This document shows, in pieces, positions 34,533-44,397 of a stretch of 64,000 nt of DNA. The stretch comes from Roseivirga sp. BDSF3-8 (GTDB lineage Bacteria > Bacteroidota > Bacteroidia > Cytophagales > Cyclobacteriaceae), in assembly GCF_041449215.1 (NCBI RefSeq), contig NZ_JBGNFV010000001.1, forward strand, positions 1,835,001 through 1,899,000. Direction: 5' to 3'. The stretch's first letter is position 1. Each line of letters begins with the position of its first letter. Made by a program: the position numbers and the translations under genes. The notes beneath the pieces were generated by a model. The model was not told where the DNA came from. It did no database searches and saw only the letters and a program-made list of their open reading frames with translations.

Positions 34533-37500
34533 CTAACTTTCTTCAAGCTTCTCCAATTTCAACCTAACCGAGTCGATTACATTCCGCATAAGCGTTTTAC
34601 TTTCTTCCACTAGTATCTCCATTCCAGCCTGGTCTACTCCCTGGCTGACACTTACCTCTATGCTATCAAGCCGGTGAACAACCTGGGTCAAATCGAGCAA
34701 ATCAAGCATCGGCTTCCTTACGTGTAATAGCTCTTTCATCAAGCCAGGGTTTTGTTGTTCCAAAGCCAGCAAGTATTCATCATACAAGCTTTCAAAATCA
34801 TGAAGCGTATTTCTGATTAACCTCTTCATACCTTCTATATTCCCCCTGAACAGCTCATTTATCTTATGTAAGGAAGGCTCTGGCGTAACCCTCTTGCTAA
34901 AAAAGCCTCTGCTGGAAGGATAGGTCTCCGGCAACGCAATCACAGGAACAGAAACCCTGTCTTTTGCCGCATGCGCAAAGATCTTTGCTCTCAGATCCTC
35001 GGGGTCAAATGGCTTGGTAATGACATCATCAAAATAGTTTGCCTCTGCATTCTTCTTTAGCTCGGCAGGGGTGTCAGCAGTAAGAGCAATTATCGGTGTA
35101 CTGGCATTGGCGTTATCCTTTTGACTTTTAATTTTCTGCGCAGCCTGATATCCATCCATGATGGGCATGCGCACATCCATGAGAATAACATCGTATACAG
35201 AAGCGGCGCATTTATTCATCGCCTCCATACCATTAATCGCCTCATCTGTCTCAAACTCACCCCAAAGTTCAAGGAACTGTAAAAGCACCATCCGGTTAAT
35301 CTCAGAGTCCTCCACTATCAGGAGACGCAGCTTTCCTGATGCTTCCTCCCCATGTCCCTTAGTATCAGTATCACGGTTCTCGACAGGCTGGCAAATCTCT
35401 ACTGGCAACTTGAAATAAAATGACGAGCCCTCACCTACAGTACTGGAAACATGAATACTGCTACCCATTATCTCCAGAAGCAACTTAGTTATAGACAAGC
35501 CAAGACCGGTGCCTCCATAATTACGTACCGTAGAGATGTCTGCCTGAATAAACTTCTCAAAAATTAGCGATTGTTTATCAGCGGGTATCCCACATCCGGT
35601 GTCCTTTACTTCAAAGTCGAGCCATGCAGTTTTATCTTCCTGTGCGGAAACCCTCACACTCAGCCATACGTGACCGTTTTCCGTAAATTTGATAGCATTA
35701 CTAAGCAGGTTATTAATTATTTGAGATAACCTGAGGGAATCCGTACAGATGATCTCCGGTACATCATCAGTAATAGTCAGAACCAGCTTGTTGTTCTGCT
35801 CATCTGCACGAAGAGAATGCGCCTTTTCCAGGCTATGAAGAAGGTTTCTTAAGTCTAATGGAGTATGCTCAATATCTATCTTGCCGGCTTGTATTTTACT
35901 GAAGTCAAGAATGTCATCCACCAGCATACGCAGATTATCAGCGGAGAATTTGATTGTGTTAATATCTTCTGCCAACTGGCCTTCCTGATTTTTATGCATA
36001 AGAAGATTTGACAAGCCTATGATCGCATTGAGAGGGGTGCGTATCTCGTGGCTCATATGAGCAAGGAACTCATCCTTGGCATTAGAGGCCTTTTCCGCCT
36101 CCTCTTTGGCCCGACGCAGTGCCTCTTCCATTTCCCGTCTTTCTGAGTAGTCCGTGAGAATCTTGAGATATCCAGGATAGTCTTCCCCTTTAATTCTAAG
36201 CGGCATAATAGTACCCCGGCCATAAAAACGGCTGCCATCCTTGCGCCGGTACCAACCTTCACTTTCTACTTTTCCCTTTGTCTGGGCTATTCTGGCTTTA
36301 TTACTTAGTTTATCTTCACCACCATTATCAAGGTAAATGATATTTCCACTTTTACCCATCACCTCTTCCCTATCATAACCTATTATCTGCTCAGCCCCTG
36401 CATTCCAATCCGTTATGTAAAGATCAGTATCCATGGTGAATATGGCATAGTCAGTCGCACTTTCCATTATCAACTTCAAATGTGCCTCACTAAGCTTTAC
36501 CGACTCCCGTGCACGTCTTAATTCAGTAATATCCTGGAAAGTGCTAACCCCTCTTATGATCCGGCCCTTATCATCATGTACCGGTGCAGAATTTATAATC
36601 AAGGTAATCAGAGAGCCATCCCCTTTTCTATATAATACCTCCTCCTGCTGAGTAACGATGCCTTTAAGAGCTTTTGCCAAAGGGTATTCGTTATATTTCA
36701 GGGGAGTACCATCCCTATGCAGAGCATGGTAACGAGAGTATCCGCTTATATTTTTTGTTTCGATCTTGTCATGACCGAGAATTTGCTTAGCTGCTTCATT
36801 TTGAAAGAGTAGTTCGCCACTCGGCGCCGCGGCTACTGACACACCTACCGGTAATTGATCCATGGTGGTATTCACCAGTGCCTCATTTTCACGAAGGGCC
36901 TCTTCCACCTTTTTTCGGTCGTCTATATCTATGATAGATCCCACATACCCAGAAAACTTTCCCTGATCATCCCAGGTAGGCTTACCTGCATCTATCACAT
37001 GATGGTATTCACCACTCTTCAGCCTCAACCTATACTCCAGCCGAAACGGAACCTCCTGCCTGTTATACTCCAGAAAATCCTTCCTGATTTCTTCAAAATC
37101 ATCCGGATGAACAGCATCAAGCCACCCAAACCCCAGTGATTCCTCATAAGGCATACCCGTAATCTCAGTCCACTCCTGGCTAATAAATGTACACTTGCTT
37201 TGAGCATTTGTGACCCATAACGGAGCCGGTGCAGTATCCGCAAAAGTCCGAAATCGCTTTTCACTTTCTTTCAGTGCGATTTCAGCTTTCCTCCTTTTAG
37301 TGATATCCGTAAATAACAGGGCTACATAACCCTCATTTCCCACGCTAAAGGCTTCTACATCAAACCACCTCCCCAATGCTTCAGAGCCCTGCTCAAACCG
37401 AATGCGCTCCCCCGTAGTAGCCACCCTTCCATAGGTTTCTATCCAGTGTTTTTCCAGGTTCGGAACCAATTCAAGAGCTGTTTTCCCTACAGGATCTATC

Positions 37501-38060
37501 AGCCCCGTATGCTTCGTAAAAGCAGGATTTGATTCTATGAATTGATAATCATAAGCATTGTGGTGCTTATCAAATAGTACCTTGATTACACAAAACCCTT
37601 CATAAATAGAATTAAAAAGATTCTGAAACCGGTCTTCGCTCTGCTCAAGAGCAATTTCAGTTGACTTAGATTCCGAAATATCCTTAAACACTAACCCAAC
37701 AAGCCCCGAATCCCGGGAGCCCACCGGAAAGGCATTGATGGAAAACCATCGCTTACCTAGGTGCTCTGAAAATTTTTCAAACTTAACGGGCTCACCCTTT
37801 TCAGCTACCCGGCCATAGGTAATAAGCGAATCAGCGTCATAGTCAGGAATTAACTCAAGGATAGACTTACCCGCTACACCCTTCAGCCCTGTATGTGACT
37901 CAAAGTTGGGGTTTACCTCTAAAAAGATAAAGTCCACAGGCTCACCCTCCTCATCAAAAACCATTTTGATAAGGCACATACCTTCATCTGCATAGTTAAA
38001 CAGCGGTCCTAACGTGGGTACATGGGGGCTACTACCAGACATCCGATCATGATCTTTCAC
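34533..38060 (-). CDS. Hybrid sensor histidine kinase with five PAS domains, receiver and HPt-like tail
   Basis: A 1175-residue protein with no membrane segment, so a cytosolic sensor. Five PAS/PAC units lie at about residues 15-130, 145-260, 270-390, 400-515 and 525-640. HisKA follows with FLAHMSHEIRTPLNAI, then HATPase with NNLLSNAIKFTENG, VKDTGCGIP and GGTGLGLSI. The receiver near 945-1065 has the phosphoacceptor Asp in VILMDVRMPIMDG and Lys in VITKPFD. The last 100 residues are helical and may be a degenerate HPt (His in ELLHVRKPM). No separate response regulator is nearby. Signals may be redox or small ligands. Confidence 0.9.
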   Translation of the reverse strand: MKDHDRMSGSSPHVPTLGPLFNYADEGMCLIKMVFDEEGEPVDFIFLEVNPNFESHTGLKGVAGKSILELIPDYDADSLITYGRVAEKGEPVKFEKFSEHLGKRWFSINAFPVGSRDSGLVGLVFKDISESKSTEIALEQSEDRFQNLFNSIYEGFCVIKVLFDKHHNAYDYQFIESNPAFTKHTGLIDPVGKTALELVPNLEKHWIETYGRVATTGERIRFEQGSEALGRWFDVEAFSVGNEGYVALLFTDITKRRKAEIALKESEKRFRTFADTAPAPLWVTNAQSKCTFISQEWTEITGMPYEESLGFGWLDAVHPDDFEEIRKDFLEYNRQEVPFRLEYRLRLKSGEYHHVIDAGKPTWDDQGKFSGYVGSIIDIDDRKKVEEALRENEALVNTTMDQLPVGVSVAAAPSGELLFQNEAAKQILGHDKIETKNISGYSRYHALHRDGTPLKYNEYPLAKALKGIVTQQEEVLYRKGDGSLITLIINSAPVHDDKGRIIRGVSTFQDITELRRARESVKLSEAHLKLIMESATDYAIFTMDTDLYITDWNAGAEQIIGYDREEVMGKSGNIIYLDNGGEDKLSNKARIAQTKGKVESEGWYRRKDGSRFYGRGTIMPLRIKGEDYPGYLKILTDYSERREMEEALRRAKEEAEKASNAKDEFLAHMSHEIRTPLNAIIGLSNLLMHKNQEGQLAEDINTIKFSADNLRMLVDDILDFSKIQAGKIDIEHTPLDLRNLLHSLEKAHSLRADEQNNKLVLTITDDVPEIICTDSLRLSQIINNLLSNAIKFTENGHVWLSVRVSAQEDKTAWLDFEVKDTGCGIPADKQSLIFEKFIQADISTVRNYGGTGLGLSITKLLLEIMGSSIHVSSTVGEGSSFYFKLPVEICQPVENRDTDTKGHGEEASGKLRLLIVEDSEINRMVLLQFLELWGEFETDEAINGMEAMNKCAASVYDVILMDVRMPIMDGYQAAQKIKSQKDNANASTPIIALTADTPAELKKNAEANYFDDVITKPFDPEDLRAKIFAHAAKDRVSVPVIALPETYPSSRGFFSKRVTPEPSLHKINELFRGNIEGMKRLIRNTLHDFESLYDEYLLALEQQNPGLMKELLHVRKPMLDLLDLTQVVHRLDSIEVSVSQGVDQAGMEILVEESKTLMRNVIDSVRLKLEKLEES

Positions 38061-38586
38061 TGGTTAAGCGATAAAGCATTCATCATGATTCTTACGAAGC
38101 AATAGCCGGTTATGTTTTTCGTGCGTAAAGAGGCTTGAGTGATAGGCATTATAATTTTTTTTAAAAAAGGCAGTATGCCATACTATAAAAGAAAAAGTTA
38201 AAAAAATAGCAGATAATAAAGATAGCAGTACGATATTTCACCTGCTAAAATACAACTTTTTTATCCAATAAAAACCTACCCTTTTTCCATCCTGTTCGAT
38301 ACGGAGAAGTCATACATCAAAATCATGCAAGTACATTTCCAAACGTACTATTATTTGATACAGATAGTTGACTATTAATGGCTAATAAACAGTAAAATGA
38401 AGCAAGTCAGGCCCTGCTAATTATATGAAAGCGTAAGCCCTCATTACACCCTTCAGCCATCCTTTTAGCATATCCCGCAATTCATAAATAGTTAGATTTT
38501 CATTACATAAGTCACATTTTCACCTTCCTCCAAATGGTATTAAACGTAATTTCGTAGGCTATTGCATACCTTAATATGGTTCAACG
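38061..38586. other. Long intergenic region between divergent kinase and AAA genes
   Basis: This is 526 bases of AT-rich sequence with no coding frame worth reporting. It contains an odd palindrome AGTATGCCATACT at 38172-38184, possibly an operator. No TAnnTTTG box stands out on either side. Confidence 0.55.
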
Positions 38587-40002
38587 GTGACTCATCATCT
38601 CGCAGAAAAAGACATTTTACAGGTCGAGTCCGAACTGGACTGGCTATCCCGTATAATCGTATTTCGCCTCACTAAGCCGGAAGCAAAGATCGATTTTCAA
38701 GACATAGCCCATGCTCCTGACCTAAAAGAAGGTACCCATTACATGGCCTTTGTGGAAAAATACGAGTGGGGCCCTTCCGAAAGGCTTGCCCTGGCCCTCG
38801 GTATCGCCGCAGTGTATAAGCCTGAAGTATTACTCCCCTTCACTGAAAAATTTAAGGATACAGCCCTGCAGTACCGGTTTGGCGGCAACGTCCGGGAGCG
38901 CAGCATAAGCTTTACACCCACCGTACGTACCATATGGTTTCTACTTTCAGGAAATGACCCTGTTCTCATACAACATTACCGGCACGTACTTCATGGTAAG
39001 CATCGCCTTTTCCGTGATGACATTTTACGTTTTACCGGGAGTACGGAATCAATGGCCCTTCCCCATCGTGAGGTTGAAATAGACGACCGTTTTCTGGATT
39101 ACTTCATCGGTGAGCCATATCCCCGCCTGGACAATGAAACCGATTTTCCTGCTACCTTATCCGAAACACCGCTAAGCTTTGAGGATGTAGTGCTACCGGA
39201 CAAGGTAAAAGCAGAGCTCGAAGACCTCACCAAGTTCATCCGTAACAGGCATAAGCTCAGAGCCCTTGGTGATATTCGCAAAAGACTTAAAACAAGCTAT
39301 GTCGTCATATTCAGCGGGGAACCCGGCACAGGTAAGACGGTAACCGCCCGCACCATCGGCAAAAAATACGGCATGCCCGTGTATATCGTAAACCTAAGCC
39401 GCATTGTAAGCAAATACATCGGGGAGACCGAAAAAAACCTCGAGCGCGTATTCGACCGGTTTGATGGCCAGGACTGCATCCTGTTCTTCGATGAGGCAGA
39501 TGCATTGTTCGGCAAAAGAACAGAAGTAAAAGACAGCAAAGACCGTTACGCCAACCAGGAAGTCGCCTTTTTGCTTCAAAAGATAGAAGCCTTTGAGGGC
39601 ATCGTCATACTCGCCACCAATGTAAACGATGTACAGCAGTCATTTGACAAAGCATTTCAGCGCCGTATCCGCAGGCAAATAAAATTTGAGTTCCCTACCG
39701 AGGCAGAACGGCTTCTGCTTTGGGAGAAAACCCTTCCTGCCCCCTTCGCCTACGAAGAGAGCCTGGCACAAAAGCTCGCCCGCAACTATCAGCTTACCGG
39801 CTCCAACATCCATAATATAACTTCAGATGTGATCATTGAGGCCCTCGACCAGGACACGAAAATGGTAACCTTTGATATGGTCGAGCCTTATCTGAAAACA
39901 GAATTCCAGAAGCGCGGCATGAAATACGAAGTCACCACCGATGACATGGTGCAGAAAAGCCCCCAGAAGCGCCTGGGCAATGTATACAGAAGAAATTTTT
40001 GA
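38587..40002 (+). CDS. AAA+ ATPase resembling those of contractile injection systems
   Basis: A 471-residue protein with GTG start. The first 200 residues are a helical domain of their own (WGPSERLALALGIAA, LSGNDPVLIQHY), then a CDC48-type AAA module with Walker A GEPGTGKT at 244-251, Walker B CILFFDEADALFG, sensor-1 ILATNVND and Arg-finger region FDKAFQRRIRRQIKFEFP. The N-domain plus AAA layout recalls the Afp15-type ATPase of extracellular contractile injection clusters; this is from memory of the family, not a search. The next gene starts nine bases after the stop, so the two form a unit. No sheath, tube or baseplate gene is in the window. Confidence 0.8.
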   Translation: MTHHLAEKDILQVESELDWLSRIIVFRLTKPEAKIDFQDIAHAPDLKEGTHYMAFVEKYEWGPSERLALALGIAAVYKPEVLLPFTEKFKDTALQYRFGGNVRERSISFTPTVRTIWFLLSGNDPVLIQHYRHVLHGKHRLFRDDILRFTGSTESMALPHREVEIDDRFLDYFIGEPYPRLDNETDFPATLSETPLSFEDVVLPDKVKAELEDLTKFIRNRHKLRALGDIRKRLKTSYVVIFSGEPGTGKTVTARTIGKKYGMPVYIVNLSRIVSKYIGETEKNLERVFDRFDGQDCILFFDEADALFGKRTEVKDSKDRYANQEVAFLLQKIEAFEGIVILATNVNDVQQSFDKAFQRRIRRQIKFEFPTEAERLLLWEKTLPAPFAYEESLAQKLARNYQLTGSNIHNITSDVIIEALDQDTKMVTFDMVEPYLKTEFQKRGMKYEVTTDDMVQKSPQKRLGNVYRRNF

Positions 40003-40011
40003 TATCCGGCT

Positions 40012-42948
40012 ATGGGAGAACCCGCAAAAGAGTTTGAAACAGGCTATGCCGAGCAGGAAAATGCCCTCGCTCAGGCCGAAACCTCTGCAAGAGAGGGCAG
40101 GGCTGAATTAGACAGCAGGTATAGTCATTTTACTAGCCTCAATACACTCCGGGGCTCCGTCGGGCTAGGAGGAGACAATGACCCCGATGATGTCACCCTC
40201 TTATTAAATCACCTTTACGCCCTCGGACTCATCGATAGCGACTCCTACTGGGAGGAAAAATACATGGCCGATTACTACCGCGGGCAGTTGGTTATGACCA
40301 ACCGCAGCGTACCGGCCAGTAACATTCCCGGTATAATAGAAGGTATAGAAAAGTGGCAAAGAAGCTTCAGCCAGGGAGAAGTATCCCGTCTCATCACACC
40401 AGCCTCATTCGCTGAACTAAAAAGTACCTCCCGCCAGCAGATGAGTGAGGCCGAGAATACCAGCGGCCCAAGTGATACGCTGGATGAGGAAGCCCCTGGC
40501 GCCTACCTCGTCCCCGATGGAGCATCTATACTCGTATTCAAAAGCCTCATGAGTGATCAGGTGGTAGAAGAGATCAATGCCCCCGCCAGACTATTAGAGA
40601 TAAGAGCCGGCACAGCAGGTCTTATTTACGTCAGGGTACAGGTGGAAGGCCGCGAAGTAAGCGGCTATGTTGACAATAATAAGGTACAGCATCTGCTGGA
40701 AACAGTAGTCGTGACAGCCAATGCCCCTGAACCCCGCAATACAGTCATGAGGGCGGACGGCACCATATACCACGAAGAGGATGCCAGCGGCACCCAGATA
40801 GCCACCCTCAAACGGAATGACCGCGTATTTTTCAAGCGCATTACCTATCCGGGCTGGGCAGAAGTTGAGCTACCCGATGGCCGTACAGGTTTTACCCAGC
40901 TTAATAACCTGGCCATGAACCGTCCTATGCCCGACCCCAGCGCACGGCTGCACCACATACAACCCGGCGAAACCCTCGAGGCTATCATCAATGCCTACTA
41001 CGGCAGCGATAAAGACAGGAGGTTTTATGCCAATGTCATCCTGAAATTCAACAACCCTCATAATGACCAGGAGGGCAACATCAGCATATATGTAGAAGGA
41101 GAAGAGACCTACGCCACCCGGCGAATGGTCAACTACGACAAAATTGTGATCCTCGAAGGAAGGGACATCTGGATACCCGGCGAGGATTTTGCCAATAGCC
41201 TCGAAGGAGTCGTGAGCAGTGGTTCACGCTGGGAGTTACTCCCTGGTGTTTCCGGCAGTATTACCCAGGAAGTAGTAGAAGCAGTAGACACGTACTGGCC
41301 GGTAGGCCTGGGCCTCACACTGGATGCAGGCATAGGCCTCACTTTCGGAGCCCCCTCCGGTGACTTAGGGCTTGGCACCTATTTCTACCGCAAAGACGAA
41401 GATACCCTCATGGTACAAAAGCGCCTCGACCTTGCCGCCGGTGTAGAGGTAGGCGTAGGGGCAGGCTATTTTATGGGAAGAAATAAAGGAGAAGAAGGCC
41501 GTACAGGTGTAGGTGCTTCCGCTTCGGCAAACGCCGGAGCCTATGGCACCCTTTACGGGCTGCTGGAGTATCACTTTCCTTTTAAAGAAGACCAGGCCGT
41601 CATCTCTGCCCTCGCCACCATCACCAATACCGAAGGAAGCATGGCCATGAAGGTCGCCTCCTTCCTCGATACCCTCGGTTATCTGCAGATAAACCCCGCC
41701 GACTACATTACCAAAGCCAAGGTGGCCGTAGGAGCAAGGGGCGAAGCCAATGCCGGGGTATTTGCCGGACTGAGGAAAAGCGGTGGCAGAAACTACTCCG
41801 AGACCTGGAATCAGCAGGATAGAGCCCCCGGTGGGCAGGCCAGCGTGTACGACCTCAACCCCTTCAAACCGATGGACTTCCTCAAGAGCCTATTCGGTCC
41901 GGAGTTCGGTGCCGATGCCCAACTGGCTCTCGAGGGACGCTTTGGCGTAGAGTATGGCCGCGAGAATCACAGGAACCCTGATACCGGTACATACGAACCC
42001 AAAAAGGAGTCCGCCACCTTCTTCATTGAAGGCAGCGCCCTCGCCAACCTCAACATCAGCCTGCCCCTTATCCCCCTGCCCACTGTTGGGCTGCAGCAGG
42101 GCGTGGGGGTGAAAATCAAGACCACCATAGACCATACCTCAGACAACCCAGCCTGGTCCAGCCCCGAGGTGAGCCTCGTGGCCATGAGTGGCGAGCTCGA
42201 CTACTATGCCGGCTCAGGCTCTGAAATAGAAATGGACGGAGGAGAGGCCATGCAGGCTGGTACCGAGGCGCTAAGGAACCTCACACTGACAGAGGACACC
42301 TTTAAAGACCTGGTAAAAAGTACCAGGATCACAAAACGAATGGCCCTGAACCACGCCCTGTTCAGTGCACCTTTTGAGCGGGCCCTAAGAGGGCAGGACC
42401 GCTTCAATGCTTTACTAAACAGGGAAGGCTATCAAAACTTTGGCCTCACTGTCAATGGCTACCTGACTCTTACCTTTGACCTCAGTAATTTGTCGGATAG
42501 GATGATTACCGAATTGACACGAATAGCAGAACAGACAATAAATACAGAAGGGTCAATTTTTAATAAAGCTACTACACTTCTGCAAATGATTGTTAACGGT
42601 GCCGAACAAGAGCTAAGAGGGTTAAATAATAGGGCTCTCAATAGGCTGGTAGGCCAGCTTTTTGGCCCTGATAAGATAGTCGATGGGAGTGCTTATTTCT
42701 CCATAGAAGGTGGCATAGCTGGTGGAGCTTCCGCTGCCGTAGGCGCCAAACTTAAAATTGATGCGCGTCTTACTGCCGGAGTAACCTACGAGCAGAATAT
42801 TTTATCTGTCGTTCAAAGTTTCGTAAACAACCAATTTGTCAGAGAGATGCTAACCAATACTCCGTCAGAAGCCTCTTTGGATAACCTGATGAAAGAGGTG
42901 TTGCAACAACCTGGTGGACTCGGGGATTTTCTAGAGAGTATTTTATAA
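40012..42948 (+). CDS. Large protein with peptidoglycan-binding-like, SH3-like and LysM-like modules
   Basis: A 978-residue protein with no signal peptide. Near residues 45-120 is a module of the SVGLGGDNDPDDVTLLLNHLY ... IEKWQRSF type, like peptidoglycan-binding-like domains found in injection-system proteins. Two SH3-like stretches follow (about 160-225 and 240-300), then a LysM-like unit (HHIQPGETLEAIINAYYG, about 318-390). The C-terminal 550 residues are Gly/Ala-rich beta sequence with repeated LTLDAGIGLTFG-like strands, perhaps a barrel or pore. It is coupled to the AAA gene. It could be a secreted effector or structural protein loaded by that ATPase; this is unproven. Confidence 0.7.
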   Translation: MGEPAKEFETGYAEQENALAQAETSAREGRAELDSRYSHFTSLNTLRGSVGLGGDNDPDDVTLLLNHLYALGLIDSDSYWEEKYMADYYRGQLVMTNRSVPASNIPGIIEGIEKWQRSFSQGEVSRLITPASFAELKSTSRQQMSEAENTSGPSDTLDEEAPGAYLVPDGASILVFKSLMSDQVVEEINAPARLLEIRAGTAGLIYVRVQVEGREVSGYVDNNKVQHLLETVVVTANAPEPRNTVMRADGTIYHEEDASGTQIATLKRNDRVFFKRITYPGWAEVELPDGRTGFTQLNNLAMNRPMPDPSARLHHIQPGETLEAIINAYYGSDKDRRFYANVILKFNNPHNDQEGNISIYVEGEETYATRRMVNYDKIVILEGRDIWIPGEDFANSLEGVVSSGSRWELLPGVSGSITQEVVEAVDTYWPVGLGLTLDAGIGLTFGAPSGDLGLGTYFYRKDEDTLMVQKRLDLAAGVEVGVGAGYFMGRNKGEEGRTGVGASASANAGAYGTLYGLLEYHFPFKEDQAVISALATITNTEGSMAMKVASFLDTLGYLQINPADYITKAKVAVGARGEANAGVFAGLRKSGGRNYSETWNQQDRAPGGQASVYDLNPFKPMDFLKSLFGPEFGADAQLALEGRFGVEYGRENHRNPDTGTYEPKKESATFFIEGSALANLNISLPLIPLPTVGLQQGVGVKIKTTIDHTSDNPAWSSPEVSLVAMSGELDYYAGSGSEIEMDGGEAMQAGTEALRNLTLTEDTFKDLVKSTRITKRMALNHALFSAPFERALRGQDRFNALLNREGYQNFGLTVNGYLTLTFDLSNLSDRMITELTRIAEQTINTEGSIFNKATTLLQMIVNGAEQELRGLNNRALNRLVGQLFGPDKIVDGSAYFSIEGGIAGGASAAVGAKLKIDARLTAGVTYEQNILSVVQSFVNNQFVREMLTNTPSEASLDNLMKEVLQQPGGLGDFLESIL

Positions 42949-42959
42949 AAAGAAAAGAG

Positions 42960-44273
42960 CTAGTTACTGTAATACTTCCTTCCATTTAAGTCTATATACC
43001 CCTCCCTATTATCAGGAGTCGTAATCAGTACAAGGTTCTCATACCATTTCGTTGTCCAATCAATATTCTTGGCCTCCGCAGGAAAAACAATTTCTTTGTC
43101 TGGAGTCATTAAACCTTTTAGGCCATTTTCCCAGAAAACAAATAAATCATATTCCTTCCTATACTGTAAATATTCATATTTTACTTCGAGAAAAGTATCA
43201 CCCTTTTCATCAACTGCCCCGAAAAGACCGTCTCCGTCCTTCTGGCTGATCACACCATACCCATCCTCAAAATCATTAAGCCAGTAATTACCTTTAAAAA
43301 TAACTTCAAAGTTTTTGTTCAGATAGCCCTCCGTCTCATCCTGAAATTCTACAGGAGCCACTCCATGACTAAAGTACCCCATGCTGTAAACTTCCACTTC
43401 CTTAACCCTCTCCCCTTGAGTATCGATGAAATACCACACCTTATCGTTAAGATTAACTTTTACAGGAGCAAGGCCTTCCCCAAAGTTGCCAACTTCATAG
43501 TACTGAGGCGGTATCACCTCCCGTCCTTTATCATTTAAAAACCCGGAAAGATTTCCTTCTCTTATAGGGATAAGGCCATCATTAAACTGTCCCGGGAAAT
43601 ACCGGCCCTCTTTTGGTGGAATTACCCATTCTAAATTCTTACCCATAAACCCGTATGAGCTATTTAATTTAACGGAGATAAGATCATCATCACCAGTTTT
43701 CAATTGACCTATCTCATCATAAATAAACGGCTTTACTTCTCTCCCCTGCTGATCAATTACCCCCCACTTACCTCCATGCTTCGCATAGATATAGCCATGC
43801 ATAGGGATGTCATGTAAAAATAGCCGCTCATACTCCGCCGTGATCACCTCTTCCCCATCCTTATTGAGTGCACCCCATTTGCCATCCAGCATAATGATCC
43901 CCAAGCCATGCTGAAAAGGAACAACCTTGGTGTAGATAAACGGAGCAATGGGCTTACCCTCGCGATCCAGGTAGGTACCCAAGCCAGTATTACGATCTAA
44001 TACAGAGGCCCTGTCTTCCACAAAAGGAGAAGCAAAGCCGTACTCGAAGGGGATCACCGTATCGCCCGCCTGATTTACAAATCCCCAGCGGTCACCTTTA
44101 CGAAAAGGAACAGTATCGGGTACATCGTAGTGGCGGGTCGATCTCTCCATGGCAGTATCAGTTTGGGTAGAGGTAGAATTTTCTGAAGCCTCTGTTTTGG
44201 GCTGGCTACAGGCAATCACACTGCACAGCAGCGTGAGCATTATCACAGAGACCTTTATTAAGCCGGAGTACAT
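42960..44273 (-). CDS. WG-repeat lipoprotein
   Basis: From the ATG at 44273 the protein has 437 residues and a lipobox (SVIAC, Cys near 21), so it should be a lipoprotein. The rest is a series of about nine WG repeats of the form GDRWGFVNQAGDTVIPFEYG, with GKWGALNKDGEEVI and GKWGVIDQQGREV among the best. WG-repeat proteins are common in Bacteroidota and have no known general function; a beta-propeller-like or ligand-binding surface role is possible. The stop lies 11 bases from the end of the convergent 978-residue gene. A decayed paralogue follows upstream. Confidence 0.88.
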   Translation of the reverse strand: MYSGLIKVSVIMLTLLCSVIACSQPKTEASENSTSTQTDTAMERSTRHYDVPDTVPFRKGDRWGFVNQAGDTVIPFEYGFASPFVEDRASVLDRNTGLGTYLDREGKPIAPFIYTKVVPFQHGLGIIMLDGKWGALNKDGEEVITAEYERLFLHDIPMHGYIYAKHGGKWGVIDQQGREVKPFIYDEIGQLKTGDDDLISVKLNSSYGFMGKNLEWVIPPKEGRYFPGQFNDGLIPIREGNLSGFLNDKGREVIPPQYYEVGNFGEGLAPVKVNLNDKVWYFIDTQGERVKEVEVYSMGYFSHGVAPVEFQDETEGYLNKNFEVIFKGNYWLNDFEDGYGVISQKDGDGLFGAVDEKGDTFLEVKYEYLQYRKEYDLFVFWENGLKGLMTPDKEIVFPAEAKNIDWTTKWYENLVLITTPDNREGYIDLNGRKYYSN

Positions 44274-44397
44274 ACAGGGTCTAATTTTTAAGGGGACAAA
44301 ATACAACCTATCAGGCCAACCGAACAACCGGACGTAATAAAGATAAGTGTTTTGAGCCTCTCATCAGGAGGTAATTATTATCTCACAACCTTGCCTG

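Noticed and set aside
38587-42948. A complete contractile injection system
   Set aside because: No sheath, tube, baseplate or spike gene is present. Only the ATPase-like gene and one large partner are seen.
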